Positions 8,017 through 16,379 of a stretch of 43,725 nucleotides of DNA are shown piece by piece. A model generated the notes under the pieces. That model ran no database searches. It was not told where the DNA came from and saw only the letters and a list, made by a program, of their open reading frames with translations. The first letter of the stretch is position 1. Every line of letters begins with the position of its first letter. Origin of the DNA: Anaerolineae bacterium (lineage in GTDB: Bacteria > Chloroflexota > Anaerolineae > Aggregatilineales > Aggregatilineaceae); contig JAFGHR010000094.1 of assembly GCA_016930015.1 (NCBI GenBank), forward strand, positions 1 to 43,725. The letters run 5' to 3'. Position numbers and translations under genes: made by a program.

Positions 8017-10659
8017 GTGAATGATCACACAGTAACACAGCCGCCAAAAACAACACATCAAGCCGGTTTTCGCGTCTGGCTGGGGCTGGCAGAAGTGGCC
8101 GTGCTGAGCTGGTTAGGGCTGAACGCGCTGGCTGATGAACGGCTCTGGCTTGGCGGCTTGCTGCTCGGATCGGCAAGCCTGGTGATGATCGGGCTGTCGC
8201 CATCACTGCCGCCGCTGCCGGCATGGTCCGGCCAACCGGTCACCGATCCGGGGCTGGTCACACGGTCCCGGCGGCGCACAGCGGGGATCGTGTGTTTCGG
8301 CCTGGCTGCGATCCTGTTGGGGCTGGCCGCATGGCAGTTTGTCCCCCATATTGGGCCGCGAAAAGCGCCCGGCAGCCTGCCCTGGGTGTTGTACGGTAGT
8401 GGCGTGGCGTTGTGGATTACCGGCGGCGTGCTGTTAACGCGGGCGCGGGCGCGGCGGCGCCCTACACTGCGAGTGGTAATACTGCTGCTGCTCGTAACCG
8501 GGCTGGCGGCGGCGCTGCGCCTGGTTCGCCTGGATGGTGTGCCATACGGCGTGTGGGTTGACGAAGCGTTCAACGGCCTGCAAGCCCGCGACATGTTACA
8601 TGACGGCAGCTATCGCCCGATTTTTGTGTTCAATATCACCGGGCCGCACCTGGCGCTGTACGCGCTGGCGCTGCGGCTGGCCGGGGAAACCAGCGTCTAC
8701 GGCCTGCGCCTGGTGAGCGCCGGGTTTGGAATCGGCACCGTTTTGGCCGGGTTTGCCGTCGGGAATCAGCTACGCGGGCCGTGGTTTGGCGGACTGATGG
8801 CGTTTTTCCTGGCGGTGATGAGTTGGGCGATCAATTTCAGCCGGTTTGCGCTCACCGGGATTGAAACCGGCCTGTTCACGCTGCTGGCGTTTTATTTCGT
8901 GGTGCGCCTGGTGCGCTATGGGCGGCTGCGCGATGCGTTATGGACGGGTGTGTCCATTGGCGCGGGGCTGTGGTTCTACTCGGCGTTCCGTGCGCTGCTG
9001 ATCCCGCTGGTGTTATACGGACTGGTCATGTGGCGGGCGCGGCGACCGGTGCCCCTGCTGCGTGTTGGGAGCATTGTAGCGATCACGGCCCTGGTCGTGA
9101 TTCTGCCGCTGGCGCTGTTCGCCGTTCGGGACTCAGACACGTTTTTTAGCCGCACGCGCCAGGTGTGGATTCAAGCCTGCAAGGAAGACTATCAGTCAAC
9201 GACGGATGCGCTGGCAGAAAACATCGAAAGACACCTGCTGATGTTCCACGTGGCGGGCGACCCCAACGGGCGCCATAACCTGAGCAAAGCGCCCATGCTC
9301 GATCCGATCATGGGCGGGCTGCTGGTTTTGGGGCTGGCGGTAGGACTGAGCCGGGCGCGCTGCGCCGAAACCGGATTTTTCGGGCTGGTGCTGGTTGTGG
9401 GATTATTGGGTGGGATTCTAACCTGCACGTTTGAAGCGCCGCAGGCCCTGCGAACGATCGGCGTGCTGCCTGCCATCGCTTACTTCTGTGCCCTGGCCGT
9501 GTGGGCAGGAGGCAAAGCGCTCGAAACCGAAGCGGGCGGGCGGCTGTCGGTGGCGGTGGTGAGTCTGGCGCTGCTGGCGGGCGTTACACACCAGAATGTC
9601 ACCCGCTATTTTGTGGATCAGGCCAACGATGAACGTTCGTGGCGCGAGTTTTTCGGCGGCGAAACCTGCCTGGCCCTGGCAGCGCGTGAGCATGTAAACA
9701 CGTACCAGATCGCGTATTCGTCGCTGGCGGTGAACGATCTCATCCTGCGGTTTGTGGCCCCCGGCGTGACCAGCCGCCAGCAGATACTCGAATACGATGC
9801 GTGGCCGCTGCGTTTCCCGGTTCAAAAGCCGGTCATGGTATTTGTCCATGAGGCGCAGGCCAATTTGTTGCAGCAGGCCGAGGTTTTTTATCCTGACGCC
9901 GTGATCACGCCTGTCACGATCAGCGATTGTGATGATGTTCAATTGGACCGTGATCCTCCCATGTTTTACACGCTGGTGCTGGGTATAGATGCCATCAACC
10001 GGCTGCAAGGGCTTTCCGGTGGCCGCGAAGGTGTGTTATATGCGCCGCTTTATGGTGACTATCGTTTTTGGACGGTGCCCGCGTCGGCGCTGACCATAAA
10101 CGGGCAGCGTGTGCTGCAAGGGGTGCCCATTCGGCTCGCGGAAGGCAATCACGCGATCAGCATCGCACCGGGCGGCGCGGCGCTCGAATGGTATACACCG
10201 AACAGCCATCAACGCGAAACGGTGCCGGAATGGATGGTGTTTCACGATCCGGTCACGGTGAACGGTCTGTACGCCTATTTTTATCCAAACGATCAATGGG
10301 ATGGTGAACCGGCGTTGGAGCGGATCGATCCGCAGTTGGACGCCTATTATCACTGGCTGCCGCTGAAAAACCCGTTTACCGTGCGGTGGGCGGGCTGGCT
10401 AACGATCCCTGATGATGGCGACTACCGGTTAAGTATGCGCGCGGTTACATCGGTAGAACTATGGCTGGATTCGAAGCTGGTGCTGCGTACCGTTCAACCC
10501 GGCAAAACAATCGATACCCCGGAGCCGGTCGCGCCGGGCCGGTACGCGGTCGAGGTGCGTTACCTGTCACAGCTTGGCGGTTCGCGGCTGCACCTGTTAT
10601 GGTCGGTGGATGGCGGCGATTTTGTGCCTATTCCAGGCCAGGCGTTGACGCCGGACTGA
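8017..10659 (+). CDS. Glycosyltransferase family 39-like membrane protein with C-terminal PA14 domain
   Basis: This 880-aa protein starts at GTG; no strong Shine-Dalgarno is visible. Residues about 15-540 are a multi-helix GT-C membrane domain. The first large loop holds GVWVDEAFNGLQARDM, the acidic motif expected for a lipid-phosphosugar-dependent glycosyltransferase. Residues about 550-720 are extracytoplasmic. The C-terminal ~130 residues match a PA14 domain (PFTVRWAGWLTIPDDGDY, then ELWLD and VEVRY), a beta-barrel that usually binds carbohydrate. A role in glycosylating surface proteins or polymers is inferred. The 3' end overlaps the convergent sortase gene by 32 bp. Confidence 0.82.
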   Translation: MNDHTVTQPPKTTHQAGFRVWLGLAEVAVLSWLGLNALADERLWLGGLLLGSASLVMIGLSPSLPPLPAWSGQPVTDPGLVTRSRRRTAGIVCFGLAAILLGLAAWQFVPHIGPRKAPGSLPWVLYGSGVALWITGGVLLTRARARRRPTLRVVILLLLVTGLAAALRLVRLDGVPYGVWVDEAFNGLQARDMLHDGSYRPIFVFNITGPHLALYALALRLAGETSVYGLRLVSAGFGIGTVLAGFAVGNQLRGPWFGGLMAFFLAVMSWAINFSRFALTGIETGLFTLLAFYFVVRLVRYGRLRDALWTGVSIGAGLWFYSAFRALLIPLVLYGLVMWRARRPVPLLRVGSIVAITALVVILPLALFAVRDSDTFFSRTRQVWIQACKEDYQSTTDALAENIERHLLMFHVAGDPNGRHNLSKAPMLDPIMGGLLVLGLAVGLSRARCAETGFFGLVLVVGLLGGILTCTFEAPQALRTIGVLPAIAYFCALAVWAGGKALETEAGGRLSVAVVSLALLAGVTHQNVTRYFVDQANDERSWREFFGGETCLALAAREHVNTYQIAYSSLAVNDLILRFVAPGVTSRQQILEYDAWPLRFPVQKPVMVFVHEAQANLLQQAEVFYPDAVITPVTISDCDDVQLDRDPPMFYTLVLGIDAINRLQGLSGGREGVLYAPLYGDYRFWTVPASALTINGQRVLQGVPIRLAEGNHAISIAPGGAALEWYTPNSHQRETVPEWMVFHDPVTVNGLYAYFYPNDQWDGEPALERIDPQLDAYYHWLPLKNPFTVRWAGWLTIPDDGDYRLSMRAVTSVELWLDSKLVLRTVQPGKTIDTPEPVAPGRYAVEVRYLSQLGGSRLHLLWSVDGGDFVPIPGQALTPD

Positions 10660-11287
10660 CCGGTTCGGCCACGACCACCAAGCGCCCGTTGTATACCTGT
10701 CGTTCGTAATCCCAATCCGTGCACGTGATGAGCGTCAGGCGTGATTGGCCGTCCTGAGCCACATAACTGATATCATCCGGCGCGGCGGTTTCGATGGTGG
10801 TCACTTTATAATAGACTTCACGGACGCCTTCGCGCAGGATAATCATGTCATCAAGCTGCGCGTCAAAGAGATGGGCAAACGGGCCGGGGGCGCCGGTCGC
10901 ACTCTCGACGTGACCGGCCAGCACGATGTTCCCGCCAGCGTCATCCAGCCAGCTTGTGCCGACCAGGTGACCGACCGAACCGCCGAGGTGCCGTGTCTCC
11001 CATGTACCCCCCACCCGCCCGGCAGGAATGATGGGCGCGCTCATGGATGCGCCGGGAAACACGATCAGGCGTGCGGGCGTGTTTTGATCGGGGGTTGGTG
11101 TTGGCAGTACATCATTGCTTGTCAGGCCGCCCGGTGTTACGGTGGGCGTTGGTTCGGTTTTTTCGGATGCAGGAAAGAGGGTGCCGCGCAGCCTGGAAGC
11201 CGCAAAAACCAGGACAACCAACTCAATGCTGAGCATGATGAAAGTACGAAACGTGAGGCGCGATCGACGTCGGTTCAACGAGCGCAT
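10628..11287 (-). CDS. Sortase family transpeptidase (class D/E-like)
   Basis: This 219-aa protein has a basic N-terminus, a single transmembrane helix (about 15-37), a Thr/Pro-rich linker (about 43-70) and a sortase domain. The catalytic triad is readable: His126 in AGHVE, Cys189 in TLITC and Arg202 in YNGRLVV. Sortases cleave a C-terminal sorting signal and attach surface proteins to the cell wall or to each other, outside the membrane. None of the secreted proteins in this window carries a recognisable LPxTG-like signal with tail, so its substrates lie elsewhere. The start lacks a clear Shine-Dalgarno. The exact sortase class cannot be fixed by eye. Confidence 0.88.
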   Translation of the reverse strand: MRSLNRRRSRLTFRTFIMLSIELVVLVFAASRLRGTLFPASEKTEPTPTVTPGGLTSNDVLPTPTPDQNTPARLIVFPGASMSAPIIPAGRVGGTWETRHLGGSVGHLVGTSWLDDAGGNIVLAGHVESATGAPGPFAHLFDAQLDDMIILREGVREVYYKVTTIETAAPDDISYVAQDGQSRLTLITCTDWDYERQVYNGRLVVVAEPVSPASTPGLE

Positions 11288-11469
11288 GGGAAATATCCAG
11301 ATCGTGTCACTGAGACAGGGTTACGAACACGGCACCGGTACGCGATAAAGTTGTGTAAAACGGCATACTGGTGTGTGTACCGCGTATCATGTTAAACTAC
11401 AGAAAGTATAACACGTGATTGGGTAAATCGGCGTATGAGTTACGCTCACTTGGCACCGGGAAAACAACC

Positions 11470-12351
11470 ATGACCAACTCAAATCCGTTCACAGATCGTG
11501 ATCTTCTGACCCAGCAAGCCTATGCGACTGATGAACACCTGGGGGTACGCTATCGCACACACGAGCTGTACAGCTACCCTAAGATCGATTTTGCTAAATG
11601 GGTGGTTGATCTGCTGCCTTGGCGCGGAGACGAGCAGGTGCTTGATATCGGTTCTGGACCAGGGAGTTATTTTCAGTACGTAAAAGAGCACACGCCGGAT
11701 GGCTGGCTGGTGGCAGGTGATCTATCGTTTGGAATGGCGGTGCGAGCACGGCAGAGTTCCTGCGTGGCGCATGTGCCCGTGTTGAATCTCGATGCCCAAC
11801 AGTTGCCGTTCGAAGATAATTCGTTCGACGTGGTGCTGGCCAACCACATGTTATTTCACGTGCCGGATATCGACCAGACGCTGCGCGAGATTCGGCGTGT
11901 GTTACGCGACAGTGGTTGTCTTGTGGCCACGACCAACAGTGAAAGTACGATGCCTGAATTTGACACGCTCACGCGGCGGGCGTGTACCCTGCTGGGGTAC
12001 TCGATGCAGGAGTTCAAGCCGGTGCACCACCGGTTTACCCTCGAAAACGCGCCCATTCTGCTGGGCCGTTATTTCCGCGCGGTAGCTCGCCACGATCTGC
12101 CAAGCGAATTTCATTTCCCGGAACCGGAACCCGTTCTCACTTATCTGAACAGCGGGCGGGCCACGCGAGAAGCGCAGCTTCCCGACGGCGTAGCATGGGA
12201 CAGCTTCATGGAAATCATGGATAATCAGGTCAAGCGCCTGATCCGGCATTTTGGCGAATTGCAGGTTCACAAACTGGCGGGTGTGCTTGTGGCGACCAAC
12301 GGCGGCGGGTTTGCCGAAACCTATCTCAAGTACCTCAACGGTGCGACGTAG
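11470..12351 (+). CDS. Class I SAM-dependent methyltransferase
   Basis: This 293-aa protein has a Rossmann-type methyltransferase core with motif I VLDIGSGPG (57-65), an acidic GDLS after strand 2, DAQQLPFEDNSFD (motif post-II) and NHMLFHV (motif IV). It belongs to the Methyltransf_11/UbiE-like group; the substrate cannot be told. The ATG at 11470 is chosen over an upstream in-frame TTG at 11419, because conserved-looking sequence begins near MTNSNPF. The 182-bp region between it and the divergent sortase gene holds a TATAAC (11407-11412) that might be a -10. Confidence 0.8.
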   Translation: MTNSNPFTDRDLLTQQAYATDEHLGVRYRTHELYSYPKIDFAKWVVDLLPWRGDEQVLDIGSGPGSYFQYVKEHTPDGWLVAGDLSFGMAVRARQSSCVAHVPVLNLDAQQLPFEDNSFDVVLANHMLFHVPDIDQTLREIRRVLRDSGCLVATTNSESTMPEFDTLTRRACTLLGYSMQEFKPVHHRFTLENAPILLGRYFRAVARHDLPSEFHFPEPEPVLTYLNSGRATREAQLPDGVAWDSFMEIMDNQVKRLIRHFGELQVHKLAGVLVATNGGGFAETYLKYLNGAT

Positions 12352-12369
12352 AGACAGCTCTTCGTGAAA

Positions 12370-13083
12370 TCACATATTAGATTCAGGATCATATTTGATC
12401 GGTGTCGAGTCGGATAAATCGGGATTATCCGGCGGTTTAAACCCGTGACGGCCATACAGCGGTACGAACATCACCGGGATCAAGTGCTCGATGTGCCATG
12501 ATTCACCCTGGCGCCGGACACGTTGTAAGAACTGCTGGAACCGGTCGCCGGTTGGCAGCACTAACCGGCCACCGTCGCGAAGCTGCGCACGCAGCGGGCC
12601 GGGAATCGCCGGAGCCGCCGCCGTGACCAGGATCGTGTCAAACGGTGCCATGTCCGGCAAGCCCTGGCTGCCGTCACCAATGAACACCTCGACGTTGAGA
12701 TATCCCTGTTGTTTGAGCCGGTCGCTGGCCTGTTGGCCCAGTTCGGGGTACCGTTCCAGCGAATAAACAAACTGCGCAATATCGCACAATACCGCCGTTT
12801 GATAACCGGAACCGGTGCCGATTTCCAGCACGATATCCTTGGCCGTTAGCTCCAACATCTGGGTCATCAGGGCGACAATATACGGCTGTGAAATGGTCTG
12901 GTTGTGACCAATTGGCAGCGGGCTGTCCTGGTAAGCCACGCTTTGCAGATGGGCAGGGACAAAAGCATGGCGCGGAACCCGGCGCATGGCATCCAGGACC
13001 GTGGGATTGGTGATATCGCGGCCAATGAGTTGATCATGAACCATACGCTCACGCATGGCCGCAAAGTCATGCGCTGAGGGCAT
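12370..13083 (-). CDS. pcm: Protein-L-isoaspartate O-methyltransferase
   Basis: A 237-aa protein with the signature of PCMT repair enzymes. It has an N-terminal VPRHAFVP, PLPIGHNQTISQPYIVA (substrate-binding region) and SAM motif I VLEIGTGSGYQTA. It methylates isoaspartyl residues formed by spontaneous protein ageing, starting their conversion back to aspartate, in the cytoplasm. Length fits the family (about 210-240 aa). The ATG at 13083 is preferred; an in-frame ATG at 13116 is also possible, but the only AGGAG-like element lies between the two, about 16 nt from 13083. The 3' end is 18 bp from the convergent methyltransferase gene. Confidence 0.93.
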   Translation of the reverse strand: MPSAHDFAAMRERMVHDQLIGRDITNPTVLDAMRRVPRHAFVPAHLQSVAYQDSPLPIGHNQTISQPYIVALMTQMLELTAKDIVLEIGTGSGYQTAVLCDIAQFVYSLERYPELGQQASDRLKQQGYLNVEVFIGDGSQGLPDMAPFDTILVTAAAPAIPGPLRAQLRDGGRLVLPTGDRFQQFLQRVRRQGESWHIEHLIPVMFVPLYGRHGFKPPDNPDLSDSTPIKYDPESNM

Positions 13084-13168
13084 TGCAGTTTTTCCGGTGC
13101 TCCTTTTTTCTATCATACACCAATGTTTTTAATTGGCCTACCGGTGCATGGGCCAGGGATTAGAAAAG

Positions 13169-13990
13169 ATGCCTACACTCTATATTGTGCCCACCCCCAT
13201 TGGTAACCTGGAAGATATCACGCTGCGGGCGCTGCGTGTGCTGCACGAGTCAACCTTGATTGCCGCCGAAGACACACGGACCACGCGTAAACTGCTGGCG
13301 CGATATGAAATCGACACGCCGCTGACCAGTTATCATGAGCATAACAAACTGACCAAACTCGATGCGGTGTTAGCTGCGCTGGATACAGGTGACGTGGCCC
13401 TGGTATCGGATGCCGGAACGCCGGGCATCTCGGACCCCGGTTATGAGCTGGTCCAGGTGGCGCTGGCGCGTGATATCCCGGTGGTGCCGCTGCCGGGACC
13501 GTCGGCGGTGATCACGGCGTTAGTCGCGTCCGGGCTGCCGACCGACCGGTTTGTGTTTGTGGGATTCTTGCCGCGCAAATCCGGGGCGCTGCGCAAGGCG
13601 CTGGCCGATCTGGCGGCTGAGCGCGGCACACTGATCGCCTACGAAAGCCCTAACCGGCTGGTGGATACGCTGGCGGCTGTTCTTGACGTACTCGGCGAGC
13701 GCCCTGTAGCGGTCGCGCGGGAACTGACCAAGTTATACGAAGAGGTGCAGCGCGGGCCGGTCAGTGATGTGCTGGCGCATTATCGCCAGACACCGCCCAA
13801 AGGTGAGATCACGCTGGTGATCGGAGGGGCTGTCGAGGACGCCACCGATCAGCCCTGGGACGCTGATCGTGTTTGTGAAACGCTGCGGGCGCACCTTGAT
13901 GCTGGTGAGACACGCAGCGCCGCCGCGCGTGCGGTAGCTGAAGCATCCGGTTGGGCGCGGCGGGATGTTTATGATCTGGATGTGGATTAG
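13169..13990 (+). CDS. rsmI: 16S rRNA (cytidine(1402)-2'-O)-methyltransferase
   Basis: This 273-aa protein is a clear RsmI (tetrapyrrole methylase fold). It starts MPTLYIVPTPIGNLEDIT, then AAEDTRTT, DAGTPGISDPGYE and PLPGPSAV, the SAM-binding and fold signatures. It 2'-O-methylates C1402 of 16S rRNA near the decoding centre. The ATG at 13169 is chosen because the family begins a few residues before LYIVPTPIGN; an upstream in-frame TTG at 13133 adds unconserved residues. Length is normal (about 280 aa). It is divergent from pcm across about 85 bp, and its end is 20 bp from the convergent histidine kinase gene with no obvious terminator between. Confidence 0.94.
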   Translation: MPTLYIVPTPIGNLEDITLRALRVLHESTLIAAEDTRTTRKLLARYEIDTPLTSYHEHNKLTKLDAVLAALDTGDVALVSDAGTPGISDPGYELVQVALARDIPVVPLPGPSAVITALVASGLPTDRFVFVGFLPRKSGALRKALADLAAERGTLIAYESPNRLVDTLAAVLDVLGERPVAVARELTKLYEEVQRGPVSDVLAHYRQTPPKGEITLVIGGAVEDATDQPWDADRVCETLRAHLDAGETRSAAARAVAEASGWARRDVYDLDVD

Positions 13991-14010
13991 GATGTATGTC
14001 AGGCGCCCGG

Positions 14011-15381
14011 CTAAAACACAACCGAGTGGCGTGCAGCAAGCGGCAGCGTGACCTGTACGGTTGTACCCTTTCCTTCTTCGCTTTCAAGGTTGATCGTACT
14101 GCCGAAACGTTCAACCAGCATCCGGACGGCGGGCAAGCCGATGCCGGTGCCCGCGATGTGGGCGTTTTTGACGTTGCTGGCGCGGTAGAATTCGTCAAAC
14201 ACGCGCGGCATGTCTTCGGCGGGAATGCCCATCCCGGTATCGGTTATGCTGACGATGGCCTGGCGGTCTGATGGTGCGATACGGTACAACACATCCACGC
14301 GCCCGCCGTCGGGCGTGTATTTGATCGCATTATTCAGCAGGTTACCAAAAATAATATACAGGCCCGATGCGGCGGCCATGGTCATGCCTGCGTCATCCGC
14401 CAGATCGGTATTAAGCGTGATCCGCTTGGCTTCAGCGCTGGGACTTTCGCGCTCAATGATGTGTTCCAGGACCGCGCGTAAGCTGACACGTTCCAGCGGG
14501 ACCTGGGCAATGGTCGCTTCCTGGCTGGTGGCAAGCGCTAACAGGTCATCGACCAGTACCGTTAGCCCTTCCAGGCGCCCGGTCACCCGCGTGATGATAG
14601 CAGCCTGCTGCGGGCTCAATTCCCCCGTGTACCCCTGCTCGATATTACGCATCAGCGACAGCCCTGCCGCCAGCGGTGCGCGTAATTCATGCGTGGCGAT
14701 ACGCATAAACGCTGAGCGTGCTTCATACAAATGCTGGATGCGCTGCTCGCGTTGTCGCAGCCGCTGCGCACGATCGGTCACCAACTCCGATAAGGTTATG
14801 ATCGTCGTGCCGAAAAAAAACAGGACAGCAGCAATATAAGTGGTGTTTTTGTAGAGGTCGTTGTCTAAGCCGAGTTCTGGAATGTTTATGTGCGGCAGCC
14901 AGCCACTGCGCCCCAGCACAGCCAACAAGCCGACGAGCAGAATCGCCAATCCCGCCAGGCTGCGCACCTGCCAGCGTACCAGAATCGTGCCGGACAGCGC
15001 CGCGTGAATGACAAAATAAATCAAGGCCGGGCTGGTAATACCGCCGGTGAGATAGACCAACACCGTCATCGCGGCCCAGTCGAGAATGACTTGTACCCAG
15101 GTGACGCGCCAGACGTGCTGGCGTGTTTTTTTCTCACGATTAAACAGGTTGTACAGGATGCTGTTGTATACCAGCACCGCGCATCCCACAAACAGCAGCG
15201 GTAGTGTTTTCAGGCTGATGTCCAGCACTGCCCAGGCGAACATCGTGCTTGCCAGAATACTCAGCCCGGCTACCCAACGCAGCCCAATGAGCAGCCGGGT
15301 ATTCTGGCACAATTCGTCAAACGTAGGATGCAGCCTGCGTCCACTGTGTGATCGATCCGAGGCGGCAAGAGAAGAGTCCAT
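14011..15381 (-). CDS. Membrane sensor histidine kinase
   Basis: A 456-aa kinase with about six transmembrane helices (about 30-200) and short loops, so the signal is probably sensed within or close to the membrane. A coiled segment (about 200-222) leads to the HisKA domain with phospho-acceptor His231 in ATHELRAPL. The HATPase_c domain has N-box NLLNNAIKY (347-355), G1 DTGMGIP (381-387) and G2 GTGIGLP (411-417). No PAS or GAF domain is seen. It begins 8 nt after the stop of a single-domain response regulator that itself overlaps the hydrogenase maturation protease, so it is the last gene of the hydrogenase unit. A role in controlling hydrogenase-related genes is inferred from position only. 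Confidence 0.88.
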   Translation of the reverse strand: MDSSLAASDRSHSGRRLHPTFDELCQNTRLLIGLRWVAGLSILASTMFAWAVLDISLKTLPLLFVGCAVLVYNSILYNLFNREKKTRQHVWRVTWVQVILDWAAMTVLVYLTGGITSPALIYFVIHAALSGTILVRWQVRSLAGLAILLVGLLAVLGRSGWLPHINIPELGLDNDLYKNTTYIAAVLFFFGTTIITLSELVTDRAQRLRQREQRIQHLYEARSAFMRIATHELRAPLAAGLSLMRNIEQGYTGELSPQQAAIITRVTGRLEGLTVLVDDLLALATSQEATIAQVPLERVSLRAVLEHIIERESPSAEAKRITLNTDLADDAGMTMAAASGLYIIFGNLLNNAIKYTPDGGRVDVLYRIAPSDRQAIVSITDTGMGIPAEDMPRVFDEFYRASNVKNAHIAGTGIGLPAVRMLVERFGSTINLESEEGKGTTVQVTLPLAARHSVVF

Positions 15382-15389
15382 CAGGCCAC

Positions 15390-15782
15390 TTATTCTTTCT
15401 TGAGCAGCTTGGCGACCTCCTCAAGCAGCATGTTGGGATCGATCGGTTTTTCGATGAAGCTCTGAACCGGCAGATAATCTTCATCCGGTGAAAAACGCAG
15501 CGGTGTGGTCTGGTGCAGGGCCGTAACCATCAGAATCGGGATGTTTTTGTGCTCTGGTTTGGCGTCGGGGCCGTGGAGTTCCTGCGCCATCTGGAAGCCC
15601 GCGGTGTGCGTGTCCATCATGACGTCGAGGATAATAAGATCGGGTTTCACAGAATCGACCGCGGCCATGCCTTCGACGTGTGAACCGGCTTCGTGAACGT
15701 TATAACCGGTGCTCTCAAGCGGCATACGGATGGCGAGCACAACATCCGGGTCATCATCAATGATCAAAATCGTATGTGTCAT
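15390..15782 (-). CDS. Single-domain response regulator
   Basis: A 130-aa receiver domain with no output domain. The acidic pocket is D9-D11 (IIDDDPD), the phospho-acceptor D53 (ILDVMM), the Thr switch T87 (MVTA) and K112 (IEKP). It overlaps the hydrogenase maturation protease gene by 4 bp (ATGA), which implies translational coupling, and the downstream histidine kinase follows after 8 nt. It presumably receives phosphate from that kinase and acts through protein contacts; the partner is unknown. Confidence 0.9.
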   Translation of the reverse strand: MTHTILIIDDDPDVVLAIRMPLESTGYNVHEAGSHVEGMAAVDSVKPDLIILDVMMDTHTAGFQMAQELHGPDAKPEHKNIPILMVTALHQTTPLRFSPDEDYLPVQSFIEKPIDPNMLLEEVAKLLKKE

Positions 15783-16285
15783 CGTGATTTTTCACTCCTG
15801 ACTTCGTTGATCAGGGCATCGAGCAAAGCGGGTAGTGTGCGCTCAACCGCCAGACTGAGCGGTTGGTCCCAGTGTGTATTGTGCGGTTGAACGCCATAAA
15901 AAACAACTTCGGGGGGCAGCACGCCAAGTGCATCAGCCAGGACAAGCGCATCGTTCAGATCAGTCTGGTGCAGCGATAATGCCCGGTCGTGTGCCAAAAA
16001 ACGCGCATCGCCCCAGGTGAAGCGGCGCAGCGTTCCGGCAGCCAATCCCATGTTGACCGCGTCCACCAGGATCACGCGCTGGTAGTTTTCCATCAACGGG
16101 ATCAGGCCCAGGCCATCCGTTCCGCCGTCGATCACGGTGACATCTGGCGGAAGATCGGGGTGTGTTTTTAAGCGCTGCACGGCCAAAACGCCCAGGGCAT
16201 CGTCACCCATCAGCAGGCTGCCAACGCCCAGGATCAACGTGTGACGCTGTGTGCCTGGCCCAGTGTTCGATGTGCTGGTGTGCAT
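15779..16285 (-). CDS. [NiFe] hydrogenase maturation protease (HycI/HyaD family)
   Basis: A 168-aa endopeptidase of the HycI/HyaD family, which trims the C-terminal extension of the hydrogenase large subunit after nickel insertion. The motif LGVGSLLMGDDALGV has the conserved acidic residues (D28-D29). VDAVNMG supplies D74, and LSLHQTDL supplies H105, matching the three nickel-contact positions known for HycI. It lies directly downstream of the large-subunit gene, whose product still carries a nine-residue tail after the final CxxCxxH, as expected for a substrate. A GGAGG about 13 nt upstream is a distant ribosome site. Confidence 0.9.
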   Translation of the reverse strand: MHTSTSNTGPGTQRHTLILGVGSLLMGDDALGVLAVQRLKTHPDLPPDVTVIDGGTDGLGLIPLMENYQRVILVDAVNMGLAAGTLRRFTWGDARFLAHDRALSLHQTDLNDALVLADALGVLPPEVVFYGVQPHNTHWDQPLSLAVERTLPALLDALINEVRSEKSR

Positions 16286-16309
16286 CGTAGCGGCTGTCCT
16301 CCACCCAAA

Positions 16310-16373
16310 CGGCGTGAATGGGAGAGGTATTCACGGGTGAATACGTCTCCCGGTTCAATCTGTTTTCACGCCG
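16310..16373 (-). other. Nested intercistronic hairpin between hydA and the maturation protease gene
   Basis: An outer 9-bp stem (CGGCGTGAA at 16310-16318 with TTCACGCCG at 16365-16373) encloses a strong hairpin: GGGAGA then GTATTCA (16320-16333) pairs with TGAATAC then TCTCCC (16338-16351), with one internal mismatch and a 4-nt loop. No T-run follows on the minus strand. It is therefore more likely an RNA-stabilising or processing element than a terminator. Confidence 0.6.
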
Positions 16374-16379
16374 GATCGG

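Noticed and set aside
10628..11287. LPTPT segment in the sortase as a sorting signal
   Set aside because: It is in the Pro-rich linker near the N-terminus, with no following hydrophobic helix and basic tail.
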